The translations under genes and the position numbers were made by a program. 64,000 bases of DNA, taken from positions 124,001 through 188,000 of the forward strand of contig NZ_SATR01000001.1 of the NCBI RefSeq assembly GCF_004551525.1. The letters run 5' to 3'. The stretch is from Vibrio ouci. GTDB taxonomy: Bacteria > Pseudomonadota > Gammaproteobacteria > Enterobacterales > Vibrionaceae. Within the stretch, counting starts at the first letter, position 1. Every line of letters begins with the position of its first letter. Positions 1 through 9,632 of the stretch are shown in pieces. The notes under the pieces are model-generated. The model was not told where the DNA came from and did no database searches. It saw nothing but the letters and a program-made list of their open reading frames with translations.

Positions 1-35
1 GGGTTTTCTGGGTGAACGTAAAAAAACTGGCTCAT
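1..35 (-). CDS. yciO: YciO, Sua5/YciO/YrdC family protein (5' fragment)
   Basis: Only the first 11 codons lie in the window; the gene runs off the left edge. The reading is MSQFFYVHPEN, the same opening I know from E. coli YciO, a relative of the threonylcarbamoyl-AMP synthases TsaC/Sua5 whose own substrate is not settled. A GAGGA ribosome-binding site sits about 6 nt upstream of the ATG (33-35, minus strand). It follows the RNase AM gene by 36 bp on the same strand, the E. coli yciV-yciO arrangement, so the two are probably co-transcribed. The assignment rests on a short N-terminus plus synteny. Confidence 0.75.
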   Translation of the reverse strand, partial: MSQFFYVHPEN

Positions 36-71
36 TGTAATTCCTCAATATCGAGTCTCACGACTCTATAG

Positions 72-938
72 TTAATTGGTATTGATTGAATCTGATTTAG
101 AAGGCTCAATACCCCAATCTTTCCATACCGCTTCGACACCTGACGGTAACCAAAGGTTTCGTCCTAGCTCCATCCACGGTGACGGATAATGAAAGTCACT
201 GCCTTGTGAGGCTAATAGTTTGTATTGTATAGCATAATCAGCCAAGTTGCGTCTTTCTTGTTGTCCTTGTTGAGGTTGAGCAACTTCCATCGCATCTCCA
301 CCAGCTTCAACAAAAGCCGCCAATAGACGCTTGATCCATTTGGCGGTCAAATCGTAACGCGCAGGATGAGCTAAAACGGCTTGCCCTCCAGCCGCGTGGA
401 TCGCATCAACCGCATCTTTCATTGAACACCATGTCGGTGGCACATAGCCTGGATTATTACGCGTTAAGTACTTTTTAAATACCTGCTGCATGGTCTTGGC
501 ATAACCATTGTCAACTAACCACTTAGCAAAGTGGGCGCGAGTCACTGGCGCATCTCCAGCAATGAGTTTTACCTCGGCTAACACCCCTTCTCTGGTCGCT
601 TTTTCCAGACGCTGGGCGATCAGCTCTGCACGAGATTCACGATGACTTTTCTGTTGGTCGATAAGAGACAGCAACGCATCGTTTGTCGGGTCGATATTTA
701 GACCAACGATATGAATGTCTTTATTCTGCCAAACCGTTGAGATCTCAATACCATTAATCAATTTGATTGGTAGTTCATTGTCATGAATGTACTGATGCGC
801 CAAATCCAAACCATCGACCGTATCATGATCAGTAATAGCTAAAACTTCGAGGTTAAAGCTTAGTGCTCTATCAATAAGTTCATTCGGAGGTAATCGTCCA
901 TCAGAGGCGGTAGTGTGGCTATGTAAATCAATTCTCAT
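72..938 (-). CDS. rnm: RNase AM (YciV/TrpH), PHP-domain 5'-3' exoribonuclease
   Basis: A 288-residue PHP-domain phosphoesterase. The N-terminal metal-binding motif reads HSHTTASDG (residues 6-14) and is followed by ITDHDTVDG (about 35-43); both are hallmarks of the PHP fold, with further metal ligands in HPARYD and GSDFH near the C-terminus. The E. coli orthologue is a 5'-3' exoribonuclease that matures the 5' ends of 5S, 16S and 23S rRNA and can hydrolyse 3',5'-bisphosphonucleotides. Length and gene order (divergent from trp, upstream of yciO) match that gene. The ATG at 938 has no Shine-Dalgarno sequence: the 20 nt before it are almost all A and T, so initiation may rely on an unstructured A-rich leader. 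Confidence 0.9.
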   Translation of the reverse strand: MRIDLHSHTTASDGRLPPNELIDRALSFNLEVLAITDHDTVDGLDLAHQYIHDNELPIKLINGIEISTVWQNKDIHIVGLNIDPTNDALLSLIDQQKSHRESRAELIAQRLEKATREGVLAEVKLIAGDAPVTRAHFAKWLVDNGYAKTMQQVFKKYLTRNNPGYVPPTWCSMKDAVDAIHAAGGQAVLAHPARYDLTAKWIKRLLAAFVEAGGDAMEVAQPQQGQQERRNLADYAIQYKLLASQGSDFHYPSPWMELGRNLWLPSGVEAVWKDWGIEPSKSDSINTN

Positions 939-954
939 AATTTTGTTTTTTTAG

Positions 955-983
955 TTGACTTTTTACCTCTGCACTAGTTAACT
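955..983 (+). promoter_or_regulatory. trp promoter
   Basis: A -35 TTGACT (955-960), a 17-bp spacer and a -10 TTAACT (978-983). Spacing and -10 hexamer equal those of the E. coli trp promoter (TTGACA-17-TTAACT). Transcription would start near 990, about 30 nt before trpL. The divergent rnm gene starts only 17 bp upstream of the -35 box, so the two genes share a very short control region. Confidence 0.88.
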
Positions 984-988
984 AGTAC
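971..988. promoter_or_regulatory. TrpR operator
   Basis: The 14-bp perfect palindrome ACTAGTTAACTAGT at 973-986 is the core of the E. coli trp operator. It covers the -10 hexamer of the trp promoter, so tryptophan-loaded TrpR would exclude RNA polymerase. Because rnm diverges from this point, TrpR binding could also affect its promoter. trpR itself is not in the window. Confidence 0.9.
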
Positions 989-1020
989 ACAAATACGAAG
1001 TACCTGAATTTGGGCTCATT

Positions 1021-1146
1021 ATGTTACAAGACATCAACCTAAAGCAAAACGCAAAAGTTAACGCTGATACGATTAATCGTAGTTCAGCTGACCTTGCTTG
1101 GTGGCGCACTTGGACAAGTTCTTGGTGGGCTAACGTGTACTTCTAA
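1021..1146 (+). CDS. trpL: trp operon leader peptide TrpL
   Basis: A 41-codon leader ORF that begins MLQDINLKQN and ends AWWRTWTSSWWANVYF. It has five Trp codons, in two Trp-Trp pairs (codons 27-28 and 35-36) plus one at codon 31, more than the two of E. coli TrpL. Ribosome stalling there during tryptophan shortage would let the GGTGGGCT segment (1124-1131) pair with the left arm of the terminator (AAGCCCGC from 1168) and form an antiterminator. When Trp is plentiful the terminator forms. There is no strong Shine-Dalgarno sequence. The ORF is supported by its position between the trp promoter and the terminator. Confidence 0.92.
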   Translation: MLQDINLKQNAKVNADTINRSSADLAWWRTWTSSWWANVYF

Positions 1147-1167
1147 ATTATAGATTTCATGTATATC

Positions 1168-1195
1168 AAGCCCGCTACCATAGCGGGCTTTTTGT
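1168..1195 (+). terminator. trp attenuator terminator
   Basis: A 10-bp perfect GC-rich stem (1168-1177 with 1181-1190) closes a 3-nt loop and is followed by a T-rich tract (TTTTGTTTTG). It lies 22 nt after the trpL stop and about 130 nt before trpE, the standard place for an attenuator. Confidence 0.92.
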
Positions 1196-1324
1196 TTTGT
1201 TGTCTGCCTCACACCTAAGTGCTTAAACAATCACCAGATTTGACCAAATCTTAATTGGGAGAACGTTTGCTTTATGCGACTATGTACGGCAGGAAGAAAA
1301 ATTATTAAGAGAAAAGGAGGTCTT

Positions 1325-2899
1325 GTGAACAAGGCCATTAATATTCAAAAGCTAGGTAACCTTGAGCTCATTCGCACAACCGCGCCTTACGCTCAGGATC
1401 CAACGCAATTGTTCCATACTCTATGCGAGAACAAGACGGATAGCCTGTTGCTAGAATCGGCCGAGATCGATTCAAAGCAAGATCTTCAAAGCTTACTGAT
1501 TGTTGATTCAGCAGTACGTATCGTATGTTTTGGTCACACTGTCACTATGACCGCGCTGACTGAAAACGGTAAGCACCTACTTTCTCACTTAACTCATAAC
1601 ATTAACGACGGTATTGAACACCGCTTTGACGGAACGGAGCTTGTTCTAGAGTACACATCTCCTTGCGATACCCTTGATGAAGATTCACGACTGCGTGAAG
1701 CCTCTTCCTTTGATGCACTAAGACTGATTCAGCACAGCTTCCATATTGAAGGGCTGCACAAGCATGCGATATTTATCGGTGGTCTTTTCGCTTACGATCT
1801 TGTGGCCAATTTTGAGCCATTAGGTCACGCGCAGGCAACCAATCAATGCCCAGATTACGTATTCTATGTCGCTGAGACTCTGTTAGTTGTCGATCACCAA
1901 AAACAGAGCTGTGACTTGCAAGCAGCACTGTTTGCTAATGACCAACAAAAGCCAACACTTGAAGCACGTTTAGAAGAAATACGCCTAGCTTGTACAGCAC
2001 TGAAGCAGTTACCAAATGCAACCCCTGTAGCAGATACCAGCGCAGTACCTAGTGTTTCGGATGAAGACTTCTGTCAAACCGTACGTGACTTAAAACAGTA
2101 CGTAGTTAAGGGCGATGTATTTCAAGTCGTACCATCGCGCCGCTTTACCTTACCGTGCCCTTTTCCTCTCGCGGCATATAAAGAACTGAAGCAGTCAAAC
2201 CCAAGTCCTTACATGTTCTACATGCAAGATGAACTGTTTACTCTGTTTGGCGCTTCACCTGAAAGTGCACTTAAGTACGAAACTCATACCAACCAAGTTG
2301 AAATCTACCCTATTGCCGGTACTCGCCGCCGTGGCAAACGCCCAAATGGTGACATTGATTTCGATCTCGATTGCCGCATTGAACTAGAACTTCGTACCGA
2401 CAAAAAAGAAAACGCCGAGCACATGATGCTGGTTGACTTAGCACGTAACGATGTCGCTCGTATTTCTGAAGCCGGGACCCGCCATGTGGCTGACCTACTT
2501 AAGGTTGACCGCTACAGCCACGTGATGCACTTGGTTTCTCGCGTGGTTGGCCAACTACGTAACGACCTAGATGCCCTACATGCTTATCAAGCTTGTATGA
2601 ACATGGGCACGCTAACCGGCGCACCTAAGATTCGCGCAATGCAGCTGATTCGCGATGTAGAAGGAGCACGTCGTGGCAGCTACGGCGGCGCAGTTGGTTA
2701 CCTAACTGGTGAAGGGACATTAGATACCTGTATCGTGATTCGCTCAGCGTATGTAGAAAACGGCATTGCTCAAGTACAAGCTGGCGCTGGCGTGGTGTTT
2801 GATTCTGACCCGCAAGCGGAAGCAGATGAAACGCGCGGTAAAGCTCAGGCTGTGATCTCTGCGATTCAAGCGGCTCATCAGCCAATTCAAAATAAGTAA
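1325..2899 (+). CDS. trpE: anthranilate synthase component I
   Basis: TrpE (524 residues) makes anthranilate from chorismate using ammonia supplied by TrpG, the first committed step of tryptophan synthesis. The C-terminal chorismate-binding domain shows the family blocks PIAGTRRRGK, ELRTDKKENAEH, LVDLARND and GTLTGAPKIRAM, ending with GGAVGYL and AGAGVV. The N-terminal domain should carry the Trp feedback site (LLLESAEI region). I chose the GTG at 1325 because AAAAGGAGG ends 3 nt before it. An in-frame ATG at 1274 would add 17 atypical, Lys/Arg-rich residues and has no such site. It is the first structural gene after the attenuator; trpG follows after 12 nt. Confidence 0.95.
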   Translation: MNKAINIQKLGNLELIRTTAPYAQDPTQLFHTLCENKTDSLLLESAEIDSKQDLQSLLIVDSAVRIVCFGHTVTMTALTENGKHLLSHLTHNINDGIEHRFDGTELVLEYTSPCDTLDEDSRLREASSFDALRLIQHSFHIEGLHKHAIFIGGLFAYDLVANFEPLGHAQATNQCPDYVFYVAETLLVVDHQKQSCDLQAALFANDQQKPTLEARLEEIRLACTALKQLPNATPVADTSAVPSVSDEDFCQTVRDLKQYVVKGDVFQVVPSRRFTLPCPFPLAAYKELKQSNPSPYMFYMQDELFTLFGASPESALKYETHTNQVEIYPIAGTRRRGKRPNGDIDFDLDCRIELELRTDKKENAEHMMLVDLARNDVARISEAGTRHVADLLKVDRYSHVMHLVSRVVGQLRNDLDALHAYQACMNMGTLTGAPKIRAMQLIRDVEGARRGSYGGAVGYLTGEGTLDTCIVIRSAYVENGIAQVQAGAGVVFDSDPQAEADETRGKAQAVISAIQAAHQPIQNK

Positions 2900-2911
2900 T
2901 AGGTGGAAGAG

Positions 2912-3502
2912 ATGGCGAATATCCTATTTATCGATAACTTTGACTCTTTCACTTACAACCTAGTTGATCAATTTCGCTCCCTAGGTCATGAAGTCAAAAT
3001 TTATCGCAACAATATTGCCGCTGACACGATTGAGTCAGCGGTTAAACAGCTAGAAAACCCTGTCGTCTTATTATCGCCAGGTCCTGGTGCACCTGCTGAC
3101 GCTGGCTCGATGCCGGAGATCATTCAGCGCTTAAAAGGCAAAGTACCAATGATTGGTATCTGTCTCGGTCATCAAGCAATTGTTGAAGCGTATGGCGGTA
3201 CCGTTGCTGGCGCTGGTGAAATCATCCACGGTAAAGTGTCGATGATGGAACACCAAAATCATGCGACCTATGCTCAATTGCCTTCTCCACTTGCAATTGC
3301 ACGTTACCACTCATTAGTCGCAACTCATGTCCCAGAATCGCTAACCATCACAGCTGAAGTTGATGACCTAGTGATGTCTGTAGTACAAGAAGAAGACAAA
3401 GTGTGTGGATTCCAATTCCACCCAGAATCGATTATGACCACCTACGGCGCGACCTTATTGGCCAATGCGATTGAGTGGGCTCTAAAGAAGAACGACAAAT
3501 AA
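2912..3502 (+). CDS. trpG: anthranilate synthase component II (glutamine amidotransferase)
   Basis: A 196-residue class I glutamine amidotransferase that feeds ammonia to TrpE. The catalytic Cys84 lies in GICLGHQ and the His170/Glu172 pair in FQFHPES; the oxyanion motif PGPG is at about residues 56-59. In E. coli this domain is fused to TrpD; here it is a separate gene, as in other vibrios. The ATG at 2912 follows AGGTGGAAGAG; a GTG at 2903 in the same frame would put the Shine-Dalgarno sequence inside the gene, so I prefer the ATG. trpD starts 11 nt after the stop. Confidence 0.94.
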   Translation: MANILFIDNFDSFTYNLVDQFRSLGHEVKIYRNNIAADTIESAVKQLENPVVLLSPGPGAPADAGSMPEIIQRLKGKVPMIGICLGHQAIVEAYGGTVAGAGEIIHGKVSMMEHQNHATYAQLPSPLAIARYHSLVATHVPESLTITAEVDDLVMSVVQEEDKVCGFQFHPESIMTTYGATLLANAIEWALKKNDK

Positions 3503-3513
3503 GGAATAACGTC

Positions 3514-4512
3514 ATGGAACAGATTATTAATAAACTTTACGAGCAGCAGTCACTCACTCAAGAAGAGAGCCAACAGCTATTTGATGTCATCATTCGTGGT
3601 GAGCTAGATCCAATCCTAATGGCCTCTGCGTTAACGGCGCTAAAAATCAAAGGTGAAACCCCAGACGAAATTGCGGGTGCAGCAAAAGCACTGTTAGCAA
3701 ATGCTAATCCTTTCCCACGCCCGGATTATGATTTCGCTGATATCGTCGGTACGGGTGGTGATGGTCATAACACGATTAATATTTCAACGACGGCCGCGTT
3801 TGTCGCTGCAGCTTGTGGCCTAAAAGTCGCTAAACACGGCAACCGCAGTGTATCGAGCAAATCCGGCAGTTCTGACTTACTGGATTCTTTCGGTATTAAC
3901 CTAGCAATGAGTGCAGAAGATACTCGTACAGCCGTCGATGAGATCGGCGTGGCTTTCTTATTCGCGCCGCAGTACCACGGTGGTGTTCGTCATGCGATGC
4001 CTGTACGTCAAACTATGAAGACGCGTACGATTTTCAACATCTTAGGCCCATTGATTAACCCAGCGCGTCCAAACATCGAACTGATGGGTGTGTACTCGCA
4101 AGAGCTTGTGCGCCCTATCGCAGAAACCATGCTGCAAATGGGAATGAAGCGCGCGGCCGTGGTACACGGTAGTGGTTTAGATGAAGTCGCGATTCACGGT
4201 GATACCACAGTCGCTGAAATCAAAGACGGTGAGATTATTGAGTACACCCTAACCCCTGCGGACTTCGGTTTAGAGTCTCATCCACTTGAAGCGATTAAAG
4301 GTGGCGATCCAGAAGAGAACAAAGCGATCATCACAAACATGCTAACGGGTAAAGGGACAGATGCTCAGCTTGGCGCAGTTGCTGCCAATGTTGCCCTGCT
4401 AATGCGCTTATTCGGCCATGAAGATCTTAAAGCCAATACCCAGCAAGCCATCGACGCTATGAATTCAGGTAAAGCTTACGAGCTTGTCAAAAAACTTGCC
4501 GCGCACGCGTAA
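3514..4512 (+). CDS. trpD: anthranilate phosphoribosyltransferase
   Basis: TrpD (332 residues) joins anthranilate to phosphoribosyl pyrophosphate, giving phosphoribosylanthranilate. The PRPP/Mg site reads GTGGDG followed by NISTTAAF, and [15 protein letters not shown] carries further conserved contacts; [16 protein letters not shown] is the usual family block. The ATG at 3514 follows AAGGAA by 7 nt. An upstream in-frame ATG at 3475 lies inside trpG and is not needed. Length and residues are normal, with no sign of the fused amidotransferase domain. Confidence 0.95.
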   Translation: MEQIINKLYEQQSLTQEESQQLFDVIIRGELDPILMASALTALKIKGETPDEIAGAAKALLANANPFPRPDYDFADIVGTGGDGHNTINISTTAAFVAAACGLKVAKHGNRSVSSKSGSSDLLDSFGINLAMSAEDTRTAVDEIGVAFLFAPQYHGGVRHAMPVRQTMKTRTIFNILGPLINPARPNIELMGVYSQELVRPIAETMLQMGMKRAAVVHGSGLDEVAIHGDTTVAEIKDGEIIEYTLTPADFGLESHPLEAIKGGDPEENKAIITNMLTGKGTDAQLGAVAANVALLMRLFGHEDLKANTQQAIDAMNSGKAYELVKKLAAHA

Positions 4513-4533
4513 CCCAGAGCAAAAGGAAACATC

Positions 4534-5961
4534 ATGACTGAGGTTAAAAATAAGCTATCCGAGCACGTTTCAGTAAAAGAAGCTGAAATGGCTGAAGTAT
4601 TGGCAAAAATTGTCACAGATAAGTATCAATGGGTAGCCGAGCGCAAAGAGCAACAGCCACTTGATACATTTAAGGGCGAGCTGACCGCTTCTGATCGTAG
4701 CTTCTACGATGCTCTTAACAGCCAAAACACGGTATTCATTACTGAGTGTAAAAAAGCATCTCCTTCGAAAGGTCTGATCCGAGATGACTTCGATTTAGAT
4801 TACATTGCGTCGGTATACAACAATCACGCAAATGCGATTTCAGTGCTGACCGACGAGAAATATTTCCAAGGTAGCTTTGAGTTCTTACCTCAAGTTAGAA
4901 AACAAGCGAAGCAACCTATCCTGTGTAAAGACTTTATGGTTGATAGCTACCAAGTTTACTTGGCGCGCCACTACCAAGCGGATGCAATCCTGCTGATGCT
5001 ATCTGTACTCGACGACCAAGAGTATGCACAACTTGCTGAAGTTGCCCACTCGCTTGAAATGGGTGTGTTGACTGAAATCAGTAATGAAGAAGAACTGCAT
5101 CGCGCCGTTAAGTTAGGTGCCAAGGTTATCGGTATTAATAACCGTAACCTGCGTGACCTTTCGACTGACCTAAATCGTACCAAAGAGCTTGCGCCAACCA
5201 TTCGCGAGCTAGCGCCTGAAGCAACCATCATTTCAGAGTCTGGCATCTACACGCATCAGCAAGTCAGAGATCTGGCAACATTTGCGGATGGCTTCCTTAT
5301 CGGTAGTTCACTGATGGCTGAAGACAACTTAGAACTTGCAGTACGTAAAGTGACATTAGGTGAGAATAAGGTATGCGGCCTGACTCACCCAGATGATGCC
5401 GCTAAGGTATATAAAGCAGGTGCTATCTTTGGTGGTTTGATTTTCGTTGAAGCCTCTAAACGCTTCGTTAACCTAGAAGAAGCGCGCTTAACCATGAGCG
5501 GCGCACCGCTAAAGTACATTGGTGTGTTCCAAAACCACTCCATCGAGCATATCGCAGACACTACCGAGCAACTTGGCCTAACTGGCGTGCAACTGCACGG
5601 CGACGAAGACCAAGCGTTTGTTTCTGAGCTCAAGTCTAAGATTCCAGAGCAGGTAGAGATTTGGAAAGCGTATGGCGTTAGCGAATCTATGCCAACGCTG
5701 ATTGCTGAGCATATCGACCGTCACTTATTGGACACTAAAGTTGGTAAACAAGTCGGCGGTACAGGCCTTGTATTTGATTGGTCACTGATTGGCGACCCAT
5801 CTAAGGTGATGCTGGCAGGTGGAATTACTCCGTTCAACGCCCAAAAAGCTTCAGAGCAGGGTTGTCTGGGTTTAGACCTAAACTCCGGCGTTGAGTCTTC
5901 TCCAGGTAAGAAAGACGCAGAAAAACTTGAACAAGCTTTTGCAGCAATTCGAAACTACTAA
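4534..5961 (+). CDS. trpCF: bifunctional indole-3-glycerol phosphate synthase / phosphoribosylanthranilate isomerase
   Basis: A fusion of two TIM barrels (475 residues) that carries out consecutive steps. The N-terminal TrpC part (to about residue 270) makes indole-3-glycerol phosphate; its blocks are ECKKASPSKGLI, CKDFMVDSYQ, LTEISNEEEL, GINNRNLRDL and ISESGIY. The C-terminal TrpF part begins at KVCGLTHPDDA and isomerises phosphoribosylanthranilate; GVFQNHS, GVQLHGDED and LDLNSGVES are its family blocks. Chemically the isomerase acts first. The fusion is the enterobacterial and Vibrio form. AAAAGGAAA precedes the ATG by 7 nt. Confidence 0.95.
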   Translation: MTEVKNKLSEHVSVKEAEMAEVLAKIVTDKYQWVAERKEQQPLDTFKGELTASDRSFYDALNSQNTVFITECKKASPSKGLIRDDFDLDYIASVYNNHANAISVLTDEKYFQGSFEFLPQVRKQAKQPILCKDFMVDSYQVYLARHYQADAILLMLSVLDDQEYAQLAEVAHSLEMGVLTEISNEEELHRAVKLGAKVIGINNRNLRDLSTDLNRTKELAPTIRELAPEATIISESGIYTHQQVRDLATFADGFLIGSSLMAEDNLELAVRKVTLGENKVCGLTHPDDAAKVYKAGAIFGGLIFVEASKRFVNLEEARLTMSGAPLKYIGVFQNHSIEHIADTTEQLGLTGVQLHGDEDQAFVSELKSKIPEQVEIWKAYGVSESMPTLIAEHIDRHLLDTKVGKQVGGTGLVFDWSLIGDPSKVMLAGGITPFNAQKASEQGCLGLDLNSGVESSPGKKDAEKLEQAFAAIRNY

Positions 5962-6015
5962 TTATTTGTAGCGTGAGTGATAACTGGCGCTATCCCAAAA
6001 TGAAGGATTTACACC

Positions 6016-7206
6016 ATGGCTAAATTAGATGCCTACTTCGGCGAATACGGTGGTCAGTATGTACCACAGATTCTTGTCCCTGCTCTTGAGCAACTAGAGC
6101 AAGCCTTTATTGACGCGCAGGAAGACCCAGAGTTTCGTAGCGAGTTTATGACTCTGCTGCAAGAGTACGCAGGCCGCCCTACCGCGCTAACATTGACTCG
6201 TAACCTAACTAAAGGTACGAAAACCAAACTGTACCTGAAACGTGAAGACCTTCTTCACGGTGGTGCGCACAAAACTAACCAAGTATTAGGCCAAGCTCTG
6301 CTCGCCAAGCGTATGGGTAAAGAAGAGATCATCGCTGAAACTGGCGCGGGTCAACATGGCGTGGCTACTGCGCTGGCGTGTGCCCTACTTGGTCTTAAAT
6401 GCCGTGTATACATGGGTGCAAAAGACGTTGAGCGTCAAAGCCCGAACGTATTCCGTATGAAACTAATGGGTGCAGAGGTTATCCCTGTACACTCTGGCTC
6501 TGCAACACTCAAAGATGCTTGTAACGAAGCTCTGCGTGACTGGTCAGCAACTTACGAAGACGCTCACTACCTATTAGGTACAGCAGCAGGTCCTCACCCA
6601 TTCCCAACTATTGTTCGTGATTTCCAACGCATGATCGGTGAAGAGACTAAGAACCAAATTCTGGCACGTGAAGGTCGCCTACCTGACGCAGTGATCGCCT
6701 GTGTGGGTGGTGGTTCAAATGCCATCGGCATGTTCGCAGACTTCATTGAAGAAGAGACCGTTCGCCTAATCGGTGTTGAGCCAGCAGGTAAAGGTATCGA
6801 TACCGACCAACACGGCGCTCCGCTGAAACACGGTAAAACCGGCATCTTCTTTGGTATGAAAGCACCATTGATGCAAGATGAAAATGGTCAGGTTGAAGAG
6901 TCTTACTCTGTATCAGCTGGTCTCGATTTCCCATCAGTTGGTCCACAGCACGCGCACCTTAACGCAATTGGTCGCGCTGAATACGACAACGTCACCGATG
7001 ATGAAGCGCTGGATGCATTCCAAGAGCTAGCGCGTAGCGAAGGTATCATCCCTGCTCTTGAGTCATCTCACGCTCTTGCACACGCACTACGTATGGCTCG
7101 TGAAAACCCAGAGAAAGAACAACTACTGGTGGTTAACCTATCTGGTCGCGGCGACAAAGACATCTTTACTGTACATGACATTCTGCAACAAAAAGGAGCG
7201 ATCTAA
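6016..7206 (+). CDS. trpB: tryptophan synthase beta subunit
   Basis: TrpB (396 residues) condenses indole with serine using PLP. The PLP lysine is Lys86 in HGGAHKTNQ, and the catalytic Glu108 lies in AETGAGQHG. The phosphate-binding glycine run GGGSNAIG and the C-terminal NLSGRGDKD are intact. Length matches the family. AAGGA sits 8 nt before the ATG, after a 54-nt gap from trpCF, the longest gap in the operon. The stop overlaps the trpA start as TAATG, which couples equimolar translation of the two subunits of the alpha2-beta2 complex. Confidence 0.96.
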   Translation: MAKLDAYFGEYGGQYVPQILVPALEQLEQAFIDAQEDPEFRSEFMTLLQEYAGRPTALTLTRNLTKGTKTKLYLKREDLLHGGAHKTNQVLGQALLAKRMGKEEIIAETGAGQHGVATALACALLGLKCRVYMGAKDVERQSPNVFRMKLMGAEVIPVHSGSATLKDACNEALRDWSATYEDAHYLLGTAAGPHPFPTIVRDFQRMIGEETKNQILAREGRLPDAVIACVGGGSNAIGMFADFIEEETVRLIGVEPAGKGIDTDQHGAPLKHGKTGIFFGMKAPLMQDENGQVEESYSVSAGLDFPSVGPQHAHLNAIGRAEYDNVTDDEALDAFQELARSEGIIPALESSHALAHALRMARENPEKEQLLVVNLSGRGDKDIFTVHDILQQKGAI

Positions 7207-8012
7207 TGAACCGTTATGAAAAGCTATTCGCGAGCCTAAACGATAAAAATCAAGGTGCTTTCGTTCCGTTCGTAACAGTTTGCGATCCGAATCCTGAGCA
7301 GTCTCTAAAAATCATGGAAACCTTGGTTGAAGCTGGCGCTGACGCCCTAGAACTTGGTATTCCGTTTTCAGACCCATTAGCGGATGGCCCAACGATTCAG
7401 GGTGCGAACATTCGTGCACTGGATTCTAGCGCGACTCCTGATATTTGTTTTGATCTGATTAGCCAAATTCGCGCTAAGTACCCAGACCTTCCGATTGGTC
7501 TGCTCATGTACGCCAACCTTGTTTACTCTCGTGGCATTGATAACTTCTACGAGCGCTGCGCCAAAGCAGGTATCGACTCAGTTCTTATTGCGGACGTTCC
7601 GACTAACGAGAGTGAAGAGTTTGTTGCAGCGGCGAGAAAGCATAATGTTGAGCCAATCTTTATTGCGCCGCCAACCGCTTCTGACGAAACTCTAGACCAA
7701 GTGGCAAAACTGGGTGGTGGATACACTTACCTACTTTCACGTGCCGGTGTAACTGGTGCAGAAACCAAAGCCAACATGCCAGTCAGCACGCTACTTGACC
7801 GCCTAAATCAGTTTGATGCTCCACCAGCGCTACTGGGCTTTGGTATCTCTGAACCAGAGCAAGTAAAACAAGCTATTGATGCCGGTGCAGCAGGCGCAAT
7901 TTCCGGCTCTGCCGTTGTGAAAATCATCGAAAACAATGTCGAGCAGCCAGAGAATATGTTACAGCAGCTCGAAAACTTTGTTTCATCGATGAAGGCTGCG
8001 ACACAAAAGTAA
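7206..8012 (+). CDS. trpA: tryptophan synthase alpha subunit
   Basis: TrpA (268 residues) splits indole-3-glycerol phosphate to indole and glyceraldehyde 3-phosphate and passes indole to TrpB. The catalytic pair Glu49 and Asp60 sits in [15 protein letters not shown] at the same numbering as the E. coli enzyme. LLSRAGVTG and [10 protein letters not shown] line the phosphate site. The start codon shares one base with the trpB stop. It is the last gene of the operon; a terminator begins 25 nt after its stop. Confidence 0.96.
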   Translation: MNRYEKLFASLNDKNQGAFVPFVTVCDPNPEQSLKIMETLVEAGADALELGIPFSDPLADGPTIQGANIRALDSSATPDICFDLISQIRAKYPDLPIGLLMYANLVYSRGIDNFYERCAKAGIDSVLIADVPTNESEEFVAAARKHNVEPIFIAPPTASDETLDQVAKLGGGYTYLLSRAGVTGAETKANMPVSTLLDRLNQFDAPPALLGFGISEPEQVKQAIDAGAAGAISGSAVVKIIENNVEQPENMLQQLENFVSSMKAATQK

Positions 8013-8037
8013 CGTGTTAGCCATCTAAACTTCTATG

Positions 8038-8076
8038 AGATCGATTTCTTAATACCGCAAGAAATCGATCTTTTTA
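8038..8076 (+). terminator. trp operon terminator
   Basis: A 13-bp perfect stem, AGATCGATTTCTT (8038-8050) with AAGAAATCGATCT (8059-8071), closes an 8-nt loop and is followed by TTTTATT. It lies 25 nt after the trpA stop. Confidence 0.88.
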
Positions 8077-8159
8077 TTAACATTCACCCCACCATTCCCA
8101 TCATTGAAATTCCGAATAGATCTATAAACTAAAATACACATCAGAGTTATAACCCACCA

Positions 8160-8173
8160 AGCAAACGTTTGCT
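8160..8173. promoter_or_regulatory. PurR-like (LacI-family) operator upstream of the DAACS symporter
   Basis: AGCAAACGTTTGCT is a 14-bp perfect palindrome sharing the central GCAAACGTTTGC with the PurR consensus ACGCAAACGTTTGCGT. It lies in the otherwise featureless, AT-rich 274-bp gap between the trp terminator and the symporter gene, 178 bp before the start codon. A LacI-family repressor, PurR by sequence, is the likely binder. I see no gene in the gap. Confidence 0.55.
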
Positions 8174-8350
8174 ATTGAGCAAAAAATTGTCACTTATCAA
8201 CAAATGTGTTTTTAAATTCCTCTATTACTACTGACACGTATTGCTAATTGTAAAATTTAAGTGTAAAAAGCGAGACGAAATTATTAACCATGTTCGAGTT
8301 TTAACTCAGATGGTAATTCTGGATTTTTAAATTTTATTAGCACAGAGGTT

Positions 8351-9610
8351 ATGGAAGTGTTAAAAGAAAAGAGTTTGCTAAGCAATATTGGTGTACAAGT
8401 TGTCATCGCCATGATTATCGGTACTGCCGTTGGTGCCTTCATGGGCGAGAGCGCAACCATGTTCGCTCCTCTAGGTGCGATCTTTATCAACCTAATTAAA
8501 ATGCTGGTTATCCCATTGGTAGCCGTTGCACTGATTTCTGGTGCTGCTGGCTTGGGTAATAGCCAATCAGCTGGTAAAGTTGGTGTGGTGACTTTGGGCT
8601 ACTTCGGCCTAACGTCTGCACTAGCAGTAGCACTAGCCCTATTTATGGGTGAAGTATTCAAGCCTGGCATGGGCATCGACGTCTCTGGTGTCGAGGGCAT
8701 GTTCTCAGTTGAATACGCTTCAAAAGGTGAACTTCCTACTTTCTGGGCGACCATCACTGGTATGATCCCAACCAACGTTTTCCAATCACTGAATGAAGCA
8801 AACATCCTACAGATCCTAGTATTCTGTATGTTCTTTGGTATTGCGATTTCTAAGCAAGCGAAAGAAAAACGTGAGCCAATCATCAACGGTGTAAACGCTA
8901 TCGTTGACGCTATGGTTTGGATGATCAACAAAGTAATGATCATTGCACCAATCGGCGTATTCGGTCTAATGGCTGAAGCGGTTGGTACGTTTGGTTTTGG
9001 CGCACTAATGGTGGTGTTCAAGCTATTCGTTGTTTACGTTGCTGCGATTCTTATCTTCGGTTTTATTGCTTACCCTCTAATGGTGCACATCTTCACTAAG
9101 ACTTCTGCGAAGAAGTTCCTAGTTGCAATGAAGAAACCTCAAGCGGTTGCACTATCAACAGCGTCATCTATGGCAACTCTACCAGTAACACTTGATACCG
9201 TTGAGCACGAGCTAGGTGTTAAGAACTCTACGGCGTCGTTCGTTCTTCCTCTAGGTGCAACCATCAACATGAGCGGTAACGCAATCTACTACGGTTTGGT
9301 TGCTATCTTCTTTGCTCAGCTATTCAACATTGACCTAGGTATGGGCGCTTACGTAGCGATCATTGTAACCTCTACGCTAGGTGCTGTAGGTCAAGCAGGT
9401 GTTCCTGGTCCTTCATTCCTAGTCGTTGCAGTACTTCTAGCGGCTGGTATTCCAATCGAAGGTCTACCGCTACTGTTTGCTCTTGACCGTATCTTCGACA
9501 TGATTCGTACAGCACTAAACATCACTGGTGATGCAGCGTGTGCGGTTATCGTTGACTCGCTAATCGAAGACGAAGCAAAAGAAGCTGAGCTACAAAAACA
9601 ACAAGCTTAA
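8351..9610 (+). CDS. dicarboxylate/amino acid:cation symporter (DAACS family)
   Basis: A 419-residue inner-membrane secondary transporter of the GltP/GltPh fold. It shows the diagnostic re-entrant hairpins: the Ser-rich HP1 (LSTASSMATLPVT), the metal-site NMSGNAIYYG in TM7, HP2 (GVPGPSFLVV) and the TM8 signature DMIRTALNITGDA. The Arg in that last block normally pairs with a substrate side-chain carboxylate, which favours glutamate, aspartate or C4-dicarboxylates as substrate. The exact substrate cannot be read from sequence. Start: ATG 8351 lies only 2 nt after GAGG; an in-frame GTG at 8357 has better spacing and would shorten the protein by two residues. A PurR-like palindrome lies upstream. 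Confidence 0.9.
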   Translation: MEVLKEKSLLSNIGVQVVIAMIIGTAVGAFMGESATMFAPLGAIFINLIKMLVIPLVAVALISGAAGLGNSQSAGKVGVVTLGYFGLTSALAVALALFMGEVFKPGMGIDVSGVEGMFSVEYASKGELPTFWATITGMIPTNVFQSLNEANILQILVFCMFFGIAISKQAKEKREPIINGVNAIVDAMVWMINKVMIIAPIGVFGLMAEAVGTFGFGALMVVFKLFVVYVAAILIFGFIAYPLMVHIFTKTSAKKFLVAMKKPQAVALSTASSMATLPVTLDTVEHELGVKNSTASFVLPLGATINMSGNAIYYGLVAIFFAQLFNIDLGMGAYVAIIVTSTLGAVGQAGVPGPSFLVVAVLLAAGIPIEGLPLLFALDRIFDMIRTALNITGDAACAVIVDSLIEDEAKEAELQKQQA

Positions 9611-9632
9611 ATACTCTTTGCTCTAGACAGAC

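Noticed and set aside
2625..2885. Antisense frame inside trpE, and similar antisense frames in trpCF, trpB, hrpA, metE and the cheA region
   Set aside because: Shadows of strongly coding genes; no Shine-Dalgarno sequence, domain or composition supports them.
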